From Myxococcales bacterium (GTDB taxonomy: Bacteria; Myxococcota; Myxococcia; Myxococcales; Myxococcaceae), in assembly GCA_003153055.1 (NCBI GenBank), contig PMBV01000562.1, forward strand, positions 1 through 6,041: a stretch of DNA of 6,041 nt, written 5' to 3'. Position 1 is the first letter of the stretch. Every line of letters starts with the position of its first letter. Positions 1 to 6,023 of this stretch are shown piece after piece. The translations under genes and the position numbers were made by a program. The notes beneath the pieces are model-generated. The model was not told where the DNA came from, searched no databases, and saw only the letters and a list, made by a program, of their open reading frames with translations.

Positions 1-23
1 GGGTTCGAATCCCTTCCGCCGCT
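1..23 (+). tRNA. 3' end of a tRNA, probably tRNA-Gly (5' part outside window)
   Basis: The first bases form a T-arm: GGG, the loop TTCGAAT, then CCCTT as the 3' side of the T-stem. A 7-nt acceptor strand CCGCCGC (16-22) and a T discriminator at 23 follow. After that comes CAA, so the CCA tail is not encoded. A U73 discriminator with an acceptor 5' strand that must begin GCGG fits bacterial tRNA-Gly best. tRNA-Cys also carries U73 but usually starts GGCG. The anticodon lies outside the window, so identity is inferred; that it is a tRNA end is fairly clear from the T-loop. Confidence 0.72.
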
Positions 24-28
24 CAATT

Positions 29-75
29 GAAGGCCCTGGATTCTGTCGAGAGATCGGCGCGAGTTCAGGGCCTTC
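29..75 (+). terminator. Perfect 10-bp inverted repeat just after the tRNA, possible terminator
   Basis: GAAGGCCCTG at 29-38 is exactly repeated in inverted form as CAGGGCCTTC at 66-75, with a 27-nt spacer. It starts 6 nt after the tRNA discriminator base, which is where a tRNA terminator or processing hairpin would lie. Against a standard intrinsic terminator, the loop is long and the bases after the stem (GTATTGGTT) hold no real T-run. It could instead be a structured trailer or a Rho-dependent region. The repeat is certain; its function is a guess. Confidence 0.4.
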
Positions 76-115
76 GTATTGGTTCCCTCAGCGAGCTTCG
101 GCGCCACGCCCTTGA

Positions 116-343
116 CTGTCCGACTCGACCCTGCGCGATGACCTCGGCCGAAAGGCCACCCTCTACGCGAAAGGGAAGGTGCCAGAGTATTGGGTCATCA
201 ACCTCAAGGCGAAGAAGACCGTCGTCCACCGCTCCCCGAAGGGCAGCAAGTACACGAGCATCCAGCGGGTGTCCTGGTCGAGCCCGCTGGTGTCCTCGGC
301 TGTCCCTGGACTGACAGTCACCCTCTCCGACGTCCTGTGGTGA
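116..343 (+). pseudogene. Uma2-family (DUF820) endonuclease-like gene, 5'-truncated remnant
   Basis: This frame holds about 75 codons with no start codon of its own, closed at the left by an in-frame TGA at 113-115 and ending in TGA at 341-343. It encodes SDSTLRDDLGRKATLY, then VPEYWVINL, and near the end VPGLTVTLSDVLW. These match the C-terminal half of Uma2-family proteins, a PD-(D/E)XK-type nuclease-like fold of usually about 180-200 residues. The conserved lysine (GRKA) is kept. The upstream PD and E-V-S acidic residues are missing, so the active site cannot be complete. Bases 76-115 give no recognisable Uma2 sequence in any plus-strand frame, so this looks like a deletion rather than one frameshift. 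Family function is poorly defined. An ATG at 138 lies out of frame. Almost certainly non-functional. Confidence 0.72.
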
Positions 344-355
344 GGTGACTCCGGC

Positions 356-381
356 GACCCAGTGCGGACTCTCTCTGGGTC
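356..381. terminator. Hairpin between convergent genes, possible bidirectional terminator
   Basis: GACCCAG at 356-362 and CTGGGTC at 375-381 form a perfect 7-bp inverted repeat with a 12-nt loop. It lies in the short gap between the Uma2 remnant's stop (343) and the stop of the minus-strand operon (386), where a terminator for the operon is expected 5 nt after the last codon. Neither strand has a T-run after the stem, so efficiency as an intrinsic terminator is uncertain. Placement is the main argument. Confidence 0.4.
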
Positions 382-385
382 TGGC

Positions 386-931
386 TCAAAACAGATAGCC
401 GAGCGTCGTTCCAAACACCGGGCGAGGCCGCGGCGCGTAGACCAGCAACCTGGGAGCCTGGTCGATGCCTACGGCCAGCGCGAGCCCGGCCTCGAGCGTC
501 ACCTCCACGTGCCCGACGATGACGAAGCGGTAGCCCAGACGAAGGCTCGCCGAAGTGTCGATGCTGGTCATGATTCGCCCGTCTGACTTTGCCGAGACCC
601 ATGTATACGACGCGTCGAGGCGGACCCCGACCAACGGGCCACCGAGGTCTCCGGGCCATTGGAACCGGTTGATCCAGTATCGAGCCTGGACTCCCAGCGC
701 GAGCGAGTACGACGAGTAGTCGCCCTGAGCCGCGAGGCGCCCACCCAGCGCGAGCCCCGCGCTCAACCGTCGGTCCGCGAAGAAGCGCTCGCCGTTCAGC
801 TCGACCGCGCTCCAGAAGAGGCCTGGCAGCTCCAGCGAAATGGCGTTTCGCGGCGCCGTGCTTTGCTCCGGTGGTATGGCGGGCGAGGGCTCCGCCGAGA
901 GCAGCACGGCGAGCACGACGAGGGTCGTCAT
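386..931 (-). CDS. Small predicted outer-membrane beta-barrel protein (DUF3575-like), last gene of operon
   Basis: A 181-residue protein with a short hydrophobic N-terminus (residues 3-12) followed by a small-residue and proline stretch, consistent with a Sec signal peptide cleaved around residue 13-18. The mature part has alternating hydrophobic and polar strands typical of small beta barrels (for example SLALGVQARYW at 76-86, VGVRLDASYTWV at 101-112 and ASLRLGYRFVIVG at 128-140). It ends in GYLF, and a C-terminal phenylalanine is the usual outer-membrane assembly signal. The pattern resembles DUF3575/opacity-type proteins, but this is fold-level recognition only. The start is the ATG at 931, because it overlaps the upstream hydrolase stop as ATGA, suggesting translational coupling. 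The frame stays open to an ATG at 982, which would add an Arg/His-rich N-terminus, so that start is not excluded. Substrate and role are unknown. Confidence 0.75.
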   Translation of the reverse strand: MTTLVVLAVLLSAEPSPAIPPEQSTAPRNAISLELPGLFWSAVELNGERFFADRRLSAGLALGGRLAAQGDYSSYSLALGVQARYWINRFQWPGDLGGPLVGVRLDASYTWVSAKSDGRIMTSIDTSASLRLGYRFVIVGHVEVTLEAGLALAVGIDQAPRLLVYAPRPRPVFGTTLGYLF

Positions 932-1848
932 GGCGACGGGGCCCCGATGGTGCGCATGAGGAAGTCTACGATCACCGGCCACGCCTCGGGCTCATCAATG
1001 GACAACGTGCCGAGGGTCCCCGCGCCCTCGTCTGCCCCGGGATTGAGGGTGTGCCCCGAGCCCGCCAACTGGAGCAGCGTCACCTCGTCGCCGGCTGCCT
1101 TCAGCGCGCCGTACAGCTCCTCGGACTGGCCGTTGTCCACGAAGAAGTCGACCGTGCCGTGAATGAGCAGGATCGGCGGCGCGCCGGGCCCGACGTGGGC
1201 CACGGGTGAGGCAGCGCGGTACAGCTCCGGGGCTTCGCTCAGTGGCTGGCCGATGTACTTCGCTACCTGGCCCGTGGGATCCGCGAGGGTCGTCAAGTCG
1301 CTGGGGCCAGACCCCGAGACCACGGCGACGGGTGGCACTGTCGCTCCGTTCGGGCAATCGGGGGCCTGCGTTGGGCTCGTCGGGTTCAACCCCATCATCA
1401 GGGCGAGGTTGGCTCCCGCGGAGTAGCCCATGACCGCGATCCGACGGGGATCGAGCTCCAATTCGCCTGCGTGGAGTCGAAGCCACGCCAGCGCGCACCA
1501 GGAGTCCTGGAGCGGAACGGGGAAGCGCACCGTCGAGGACGCCAGCCGGTAGTTCGCGTTGGCCACCACATAGCCCGCCTGTGCGAGGCGAGTGGCCGTG
1601 CTCTCGAGATCGACCTTGTCGCCACCGTCCCATCCACCGGGGTGAAGGAGGAGCACGCCAGGCCCAGCTGCGCGGCCACCGCGGGGGAGCAGGAGATCCA
1701 GCTTCCCCTTGCCGCCGAGCCGATCATCATACGCTCGGGTCGACCGGTCGTACTGGGCTCCACAGCCAGCGAGCAGGAGCGATCCAAGGACCGCCGCCGA
1801 GCATCTCGCTCTTGGCGACCCGCGATGGGCTCGCCTCCCTGGTTTCAT
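928..1848 (-). CDS. Alpha/beta-hydrolase (esterase/lipase-like) lipoprotein
   Basis: A 306-residue protein with a type II signal peptide: Arg-rich n-region (residues 5-15), hydrophobic core, and lipobox LLAGC with Cys29 as the lipidation site. The rest is a carboxylesterase-like alpha/beta-hydrolase of the BD-FAE/Abhydrolase_3 type. It has the oxyanion-region motif LLHPGGW (67-73), nucleophile elbow GYSAG with Ser143, acid HGTVD with Asp234, and GSGHT with His266, so the triad looks complete. The family hydrolyses carboxylic esters, often acyl or aryl esters; the substrate cannot be told from sequence. As a lipoprotein it should be anchored in the envelope, probably facing the periplasm or surface. 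The ATG at 1848 has a GGAGGG 6 nt upstream and yields the signal peptide directly; an ATG at 1902 lies inside the methyltransferase gene and is less likely. It starts 31 nt after the methyltransferase and overlaps the barrel gene by 4 nt. Confidence 0.88.
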   Translation of the reverse strand: MKPGRRAHRGSPRARCSAAVLGSLLLAGCGAQYDRSTRAYDDRLGGKGKLDLLLPRGGRAAGPGVLLLHPGGWDGGDKVDLESTATRLAQAGYVVANANYRLASSTVRFPVPLQDSWCALAWLRLHAGELELDPRRIAVMGYSAGANLALMMGLNPTSPTQAPDCPNGATVPPVAVVSGSGPSDLTTLADPTGQVAKYIGQPLSEAPELYRAASPVAHVGPGAPPILLIHGTVDFFVDNGQSEELYGALKAAGDEVTLLQLAGSGHTLNPGADEGAGTLGTLSIDEPEAWPVIVDFLMRTIGAPSP

Positions 1849-1854
1849 CGAGTT

Positions 1855-1860
1855 CCCTCC
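1855..1860 (-). promoter_or_regulatory. Ribosome binding site of the lipoprotein hydrolase
   Basis: On the minus strand GGAGGG lies 6 nt before the ATG at 1848. It is one of the two strong Shine-Dalgarno sequences in the window, and it decides the start in favour of 1848 over the upstream in-frame ATG at 1902. Confidence 0.75.
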
Positions 1861-1879
1861 GTCAGTCTCGGAACCTACC

Positions 1880-2563
1880 TCACGGCAGCCGCTCCAACAC
1901 ATTCACCCTGGTCGGCTGCTCGAAGAGAAAGCCATCACTCGTCTTGGACCCAAGCCGCTCGAGGTTCGCCCGCAGCATCGGCTCGAGGGTGGCGACGAGA
2001 GCCGCGCGACTCCCATCGGCTCCCACGATGCGCTCCCTCAGGCTCTCGTAGTCCTTGATGACCATCGGGTGCGCGAAGTGTCGCTCGGTCACCTGCTTCA
2101 GCCCGACGCGCGGCGCGGCCTTCAGCGCCTCGTACGCCTGGTCCCGAGCCTCGGTCTCGTCGTCCACCGCTCGAATGGCTTCAAAGAACGCTCCCGCGGC
2201 CACCGGCTCGGAGACGTACAGCACGCCACCTGGCCTCAACACCCGGGCGGCCTCGGCCAGCGCCTGGGGCATCAGGTCCACCGGCACGTGGTGAAGGCTG
2301 TTGAAGAACACCACCACGTCGGCCATCGCGTCGGGGAACGGCATCGCTTGCGCACCGCTCTCCACGTAGTCCTCGTCTCCGGCGACAGGCACGGCCCGGG
2401 CCCTCGCCAGCTGCGCGGGCTGGATCTCGAGGCCTGTCACCCGTGCCCCCAGCTTCGTCATCAGTCGCACGAGGTGCCCGTCACCAGATCCGGCATCGAC
2501 GACCCGGCGACCCTTCAGGGGCACCAACTCCTCCAACACCTCGGTGTTCTTCCTCGCGATCAT
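1880..2563 (-). CDS. Class I SAM-dependent methyltransferase (Methyltransf_11 type)
   Basis: A 227-residue soluble protein with a Rossmann-type SAM-binding core. Motif I is VVDAGSGDG (21-29). An acidic residue ends the second strand in VTGLEIQ (42-48) and should bind the SAM ribose. The region around AQAMPFPD (71-78) matches the adenine-binding segment, then FFNSLHHVP (86-94) and VLRPGGVLYVSEP (108-120) close the core. The C-terminal part (about 125-227) is more helical and probably covers the substrate. It would transfer a methyl group from SAM to an unidentified small molecule or macromolecule; nothing visible fixes the acceptor. The ATG at 2563 is chosen because it starts just before the fold and after the acetyltransferase stop; the frame is open further upstream, but that would overlap the acetyltransferase's GNAT domain. 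No strong Shine-Dalgarno is visible, so reinitiation from the upstream gene 43 nt away may help. No signal peptide, so cytoplasmic. Confidence 0.87.
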   Translation of the reverse strand: MIARKNTEVLEELVPLKGRRVVDAGSGDGHLVRLMTKLGARVTGLEIQPAQLARARAVPVAGDEDYVESGAQAMPFPDAMADVVVFFNSLHHVPVDLMPQALAEAARVLRPGGVLYVSEPVAAGAFFEAIRAVDDETEARDQAYEALKAAPRVGLKQVTERHFAHPMVIKDYESLRERIVGADGSRAALVATLEPMLRANLERLGSKTSDGFLFEQPTRVNVLERLP

Positions 2564-2606
2564 ATCGATGAGAGCCCGACACTCGAGGGCAGGTTCCCGA
2601 CCGACC

Positions 2607-5021
2607 TCAGACCACCGAGGGAGGGCCCTTGAGCGATCGCTCGAGCAGCAGTACCTGAACGTCGTCGTGGCTGGCTCGAAGGGTGAAACCCATGGACAAC
2701 ATGAGGCGTCGCATGTGCTCGTTGTCGGCCAGCATCTCACCGACGAGGGCCTCGATGCCTCGAGACCGCGCCGCCTCCATCAGGAGCTCGAGGAGCCGCT
2801 TTCCCAGGCCCTGGCCCTGCCACGCGTCGGCCACCACGATGGCGAAGTCGGCGGTTCGCTGGTTGGGGTTCATGCCATAGCGGGCCACGGCCACCTGAGT
2901 GTCGACGCCGCTGGTCGAGTCGATGGCGATGAGGGCCAGCTCGCGGTCGTAGTCGATCTGCGTGAAGCGATTGAGCAGGTCGGGTGTCAGCTCACGCAGG
3001 TTCATCATGAAGCGGAAGTAGCGGGAGCTGGGCGAGAGCGCTTTGACGAAGGCGGCCTCCATCGCCGCGTCCTCCGGGCGAATGGGTCGCACCGTGACGA
3101 GCGTGCCGTCCTTGACCGCGATGGACCACTGGAACTGAGCCGGGTAGGGCTGAATCGCCATGTGGCCGAACGGGGTGGCCCCGGCCTCGGTGGCGCCGAG
3201 CAGCAAGAGCGCCGAGCCAGCCGCGCCACCGCGTGCGTCGACCAGCACCGGGCGGAAGTGCAGCTCGGTGATCTCCGGGCGGGCGGCGATGAGCTCCGAC
3301 ACGTTGCACACCAGGCGCTGCACGGCCTGCAACTGCTCGGGCGTCAGGCTCGCCTCGGTGGGGGTGTCGCGAAGCATGGCCTGCACCAAGCCCATGTGGA
3401 GCGGCGGCAGCCCCACGAAGTGCTCGCGGATCGGGCTGTCTTCGCTCAGCCCCAGCCCGAAGCGAATGACGGGCCCGAAGATGGCGTCGCGCAGCACCCT
3501 CAAGTGAAACTCGACCGAGTCGTGCCGCCGCCACGCCTCGGCGTCGACCAGCGGGATTCCATAGGCCCGGAGCACTCGCTCGGCCTCGTCGGGCCTGAGC
3601 CGGGAGGCGCCCCGTGAGAGCGCCTGGGTCACCACGTGCTCGGCGGCCTTGGCGTCGGGCCAGTCGCCGGCCGAGAGGGGACCCGGGGCGTGGAGGAGGA
3701 GCTGATGGGTTCGCTCGTGGCGAGCCAGGTAGCCGAAGGCCTCGACCGCCGCCTCCGGGCTGGGGAACTCGGGGATGCCGTGCTCCACCAGGAGCGCTCT
3801 GGCGTCGCGAACCAGGTCGTCTCCCACCAGGCAGGCCAGGAGCACCTTGTCCCACCGCTGCTGCACGCCGATGAGCCCGCGAGCGGTCAACAGCGGCAGA
3901 GAGAAGGCCTGGGGCGCCAGCATCGCCACGATGCCGTGAATATGCGGGTCGGCCAAACAGGCCTCCACGGCGGCCACGTACCGCGCCGGAGACGCGTCGG
4001 CCAAGAGGTCGACCGGGTTGGCGTGGCTCGACGCCGGGGGCAGGGCCTTGTCGAGGGCCTCCTGGGTCTTGGGGGCGAGGGGCGTCAGTGAGACGCCGAG
4101 GTCCTTGGCGCGATCGGCCGCCAGCACGCTCAGGCCGCGGGCGTTGGTGACGATGGCCAGGCCACTGCCCCTGACTCGGTGTCCGGTGGCGAGGAGCTGA
4201 CCGGCGGCGAAGAGCTGCTCCATCGTCTCGGCCCGGACCGCGCCGGTGCGTGCCAGTGCGGCGTCGAAGGCGTCGTCGGCGTCGGAGGGAGCCGCGTGCC
4301 GCCCTGACTTCACCACCACCACGGGCTTCATGCGGGCAGCTGCCTTGAGCCCGCTGAGGAAGGCCCGAGCCCGGTGGATCCGCTCGACGTAGAGGAGGAT
4401 GCCTTGGGTTTGATCGTCGAGCGCGAGGGAGTCGAGCACGTCGCCGAAGTCGATGTCCGAGGCGTCACCCACCGACACCATCGCCGAGAGCCCCACCCGG
4501 TGCGCGGTGGCCCAGTCGAGCATCGAGGTGCAGAGCGCTCCCGACTGGGAGACGATCGCCAGCGGGCCCGGGGTGGCCGTGTTCCAACTGAAGGTGGCGT
4601 TCAGCTTCTTGATCGGTCGAATGACGCCCAGCGAGTTGGGGCCGAGGAGGCGAAGGCGCGCCCGGGCGGCGGCGGCCAGCACCGATGGCATCAACGCCCC
4701 AGCGCCGGGGAGATCGGCGGCCGCGATGATGAGCCCGCGCACACCCAGGTTGGCGCAGTCCTCCACGATCGCTGGGAGCTGCGCGATGGGCGCGGCGGCG
4801 ATGGCCAACTCCACCGGATGATGGACGTCCTTCAATGAGGCGAAACACCGCTGGCCCGAAACCTCGGTGTGCCGCGGGTTGATCGCGTAGACCTCGCCCT
4901 CGTAGCCTCCGATGACGATGTTGCGCAGCATGACGCCGCCGACCGATCGTACTTCGTCCGAGGCGCCAAACACGGCGATGCCCCTCGGCGAGAGGATGCC
5001 CTCGAGTGTCTGTGGAACCAT
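2607..5021 (-). CDS. Pat/PatZ-like protein acetyltransferase: degenerate NDP-forming acyl-CoA synthetase fused to GNAT
   Basis: An 804-residue cytoplasmic protein. Residues 8-130 are a CoA-binding Rossmann domain (GIAVFGAS, NIVIGGYEGEVYAINP, LLGPNSLGVI). Residues 140-280 and 285-430 are the succinyl-CoA-ligase-like domains (LAIVSQSGALCTSMLDWA, GDASDIDFGDVLD). Residues 476-608 are a remnant of ATP-grasp. Residues 632-795 are a GNAT domain with the acetyl-CoA loop WQGQGLGKRLL and ADFAIVV before it. This order is that of Pat/PatZ enzymes (E. coli PatZ is about 886 residues), which acetylate lysines, classically inactivating AMP-forming acetyl-CoA synthetase. The protein is about 80 residues shorter because the nucleotide-binding front of ATP-grasp is missing near 490-502. 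The phospho-His loop is also absent and the usual ELDINP reads ELHFRP. So NDP-forming synthetase activity is very unlikely and acetyltransferase activity likely. The start at 5021 has GGAGG 7 nt upstream. First gene of the operon. Confidence 0.9.
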   Translation of the reverse strand: MVPQTLEGILSPRGIAVFGASDEVRSVGGVMLRNIVIGGYEGEVYAINPRHTEVSGQRCFASLKDVHHPVELAIAAAPIAQLPAIVEDCANLGVRGLIIAAADLPGAGALMPSVLAAAARARLRLLGPNSLGVIRPIKKLNATFSWNTATPGPLAIVSQSGALCTSMLDWATAHRVGLSAMVSVGDASDIDFGDVLDSLALDDQTQGILLYVERIHRARAFLSGLKAAARMKPVVVVKSGRHAAPSDADDAFDAALARTGAVRAETMEQLFAAGQLLATGHRVRGSGLAIVTNARGLSVLAADRAKDLGVSLTPLAPKTQEALDKALPPASSHANPVDLLADASPARYVAAVEACLADPHIHGIVAMLAPQAFSLPLLTARGLIGVQQRWDKVLLACLVGDDLVRDARALLVEHGIPEFPSPEAAVEAFGYLARHERTHQLLLHAPGPLSAGDWPDAKAAEHVVTQALSRGASRLRPDEAERVLRAYGIPLVDAEAWRRHDSVEFHLRVLRDAIFGPVIRFGLGLSEDSPIREHFVGLPPLHMGLVQAMLRDTPTEASLTPEQLQAVQRLVCNVSELIAARPEITELHFRPVLVDARGGAAGSALLLLGATEAGATPFGHMAIQPYPAQFQWSIAVKDGTLVTVRPIRPEDAAMEAAFVKALSPSSRYFRFMMNLRELTPDLLNRFTQIDYDRELALIAIDSTSGVDTQVAVARYGMNPNQRTADFAIVVADAWQGQGLGKRLLELLMEAARSRGIEALVGEMLADNEHMRRLMLSMGFTLRASHDDVQVLLLERSLKGPPSVV

Positions 5022-5150
5022 GGGGCGCCCTCCGGTGTGGCCCGAACGTATCAAGTGAGTGTAGTGGTGAACGGGGTGCTCCGCTCGCCTGGGCTGCCGA
5101 CGCGCAGAATCGCCTGGCGGGCGGGTCTGGCTTCTGGTTTCCCCTCGGGT
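5022..5150. promoter_or_regulatory. Divergent intergenic region expected to hold both promoters
   Basis: 129 nt separate the starts of the divergent acetyltransferase and ElyC-like genes, so promoters for both should lie here. I could not find a convincing -35/-10 pair on either strand. The AT-richer stretch at about 5045-5072 (containing GTATCAAGTGAGTGTAG) is the most likely core. No clear operator palindrome is visible. The call rests on gene arrangement, not on recognised boxes. Confidence 0.35.
5029..5033 (-). promoter_or_regulatory. Ribosome binding site of the Pat-like acetyltransferase
   Basis: GGAGG on the minus strand, 7 nt before the ATG at 5021. This site rules out the much longer open frame that continues upstream on the minus strand to 5729, opposite the ElyC-like gene. 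It also places the first residues exactly at the start of the CoA-binding domain. Confidence 0.75.
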
Positions 5151-5921
5151 ATGTTCTTCGTCCTCTCCAAGACGCTCGATCTCCTCATCGATCCGCTCGC
5201 GTGGATCGTGGGGCCGCTGGCGGTGGGGCTCTTCCTTCTCGCCCGTGAGCGTCGGCGCCGCCTGGCGTTCAGCCTGTGCGCCTTGGGCCTGGGGGTGCTG
5301 TTCCTCGGCTCTCTTCCTCCCGTGGCCAATCGCCTGTGGCACTCGCTGGAGTCGCAGGCCGTGTCGACCATCAGGGCCGACGTCACCTACGACGCGGTGG
5401 TGCTCCTCGGCGGCATGGTGAGCCCCATGGGCTCGACTCGAGAGAACCCGGCGTGGAACGACAACATCGAGCGGCTGTTGACCACCCGCGAGCTGCTCCG
5501 GGCCGGGAGGGCGCGGGCGGTCATCGTCACCGGTGGGCACTACGGAACGCCAGGTCTCCCCACCGAGGCCGAGTACCTCGCCAAGGAGCTCGAGGCGCTG
5601 GGCATCGAGGAGGAACGCATCATTCTCGAAAACCGAGCCCTCAATACGCGGGAGAACGCGACGCTGACCAAGGCCATCGTCGAGGCGCGAGGCCTCAAGA
5701 CCCTGCTCGTCGTCACCAGCGCCTTTCACCTGCGGCGGGCCAAGGGGTGTTTCGAGGCCGTGGGGCTCGACGCCGACTACCTCCCGGTCGACTACCGCAT
5801 GCGCGACCCGGCCCTCGACACCCGCCTCATGCCTCGGGCCGACTCCCTGGGCGACACCGCCAAGGCCCTGAGGGAGCGAGTGGGGCTCCTGGTGTACCAG
5901 GCGCTCGGGTACGCGAAGTGA
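5151..5921 (+). CDS. ElyC/YdcF-like inner-membrane protein (DUF218)
   Basis: A 256-residue protein. Two hydrophobic segments at about 11-30 and 38-54, separated by the basic patch ARERRRR (31-37), should form a membrane hairpin with the DUF218 domain on the periplasmic side. The domain (about 80-250) shows DAVVLLGGMV, AVIVTGGH (123-130), ILENRALNTREN (158-169) and LLVVTSAFHLRRA (185-197), the usual conserved stations. Length, the two-TM start and SLPPVANRLWHSLES (54-68) closely parallel E. coli ElyC (about 259 residues), a factor needed for peptidoglycan and envelope integrity whose biochemistry is not settled; SanA and YdcF are relatives. The start at ATG 5151 is chosen because ElyC proteins begin right at this hydrophobic stretch. 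No Shine-Dalgarno is seen before it, and in-frame GTGs at 5064-5076 are possible longer starts. Transcribed away from the acetyltransferase operon. Confidence 0.86.
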   Translation: MFFVLSKTLDLLIDPLAWIVGPLAVGLFLLARERRRRLAFSLCALGLGVLFLGSLPPVANRLWHSLESQAVSTIRADVTYDAVVLLGGMVSPMGSTRENPAWNDNIERLLTTRELLRAGRARAVIVTGGHYGTPGLPTEAEYLAKELEALGIEEERIILENRALNTRENATLTKAIVEARGLKTLLVVTSAFHLRRAKGCFEAVGLDADYLPVDYRMRDPALDTRLMPRADSLGDTAKALRERVGLLVYQALGYAK

Positions 5922-5923
5922 GG

Positions 5924-5946
5924 CCTCTCAGGGTCAGGACCCGAGG
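5924..5946 (+). terminator. Possible terminator hairpin after the ElyC-like gene
   Basis: Two nt after the stop codon, CCTC (5924-5927) and GGGT (5931-5934) pair with ACCC (5939-5942) and GAGG (5943-5946) around a CAGG loop, leaving a 3-nt TCA bulge on the 5' side. The short run AGTTTCA follows. It is an imperfect, weak intrinsic terminator candidate that would separate the gene from the tRNA transcription unit downstream. Confidence 0.35.
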
Positions 5947-5971
5947 AGTTTCACGTCCCCTTCGATGTCAG

Positions 5972-6000
5972 TTGACACGGGGGGATTATTTTCGTACTTC
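5972..6000 (+). promoter_or_regulatory. Sigma-70-type promoter of the tRNA-Glu gene
   Basis: TTGACA at 5972-5977 is a perfect -35 box. With a 17-nt spacer the -10 box is TACTTC (5995-6000), a weak match to TATAAT, in the most AT-rich patch of the neighbourhood (GATTATTTTCGTACTT). Transcription would begin at about 6007, leaving a leader of roughly 17 nt before the tRNA at 6024. The bases after the -10 (CGCGCCCG) make a GC-rich discriminator, as at stable-RNA promoters under stringent control; that regulation is inferred. Confidence 0.6.
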
Positions 6001-6023
6001 CGCGCCCGTCAAACGGAACGAAC

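Noticed and set aside
27..314. 95-codon plus-strand frame starting right after the tRNA
   Set aside because: Ser/Arg-rich translation with no motif; the Uma2 signature is in another frame over the same bases.
1709..2632. 307-codon plus-strand open frame opposite the methyltransferase
   Set aside because: Antisense shadow; composition is biased, no motif, and the minus strand carries clear SAM-binding motifs.
2544..3617. 357-codon plus-strand open frame opposite the acetyltransferase
   Set aside because: His/Arg/Gly/Val-rich antisense shadow of a well-supported gene, with no recognisable domain.
4869..5150. Longer N-terminus for the ElyC-like protein (ATG at 4869)
   Set aside because: It would overlap the start of the divergent acetyltransferase and adds polar sequence unlike ElyC proteins, which begin at the first membrane segment.
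5022..5729. Upstream extension of the acetyltransferase frame on the minus strand (about 236 extra codons)
   Set aside because: It lies opposite the ElyC-like gene, has low-complexity Arg/Glu/His-rich sequence typical of a GC-rich shadow frame, and the GGAGG plus ATG at 5021 give a natural start at the CoA-binding domain.
5985..6001. Possible att site: CTTCCGC near 5997 resembling the 3' end of the first tRNA
   Set aside because: Only 7 nt match, within chance for GC-rich sequence, and no integrase gene is nearby.
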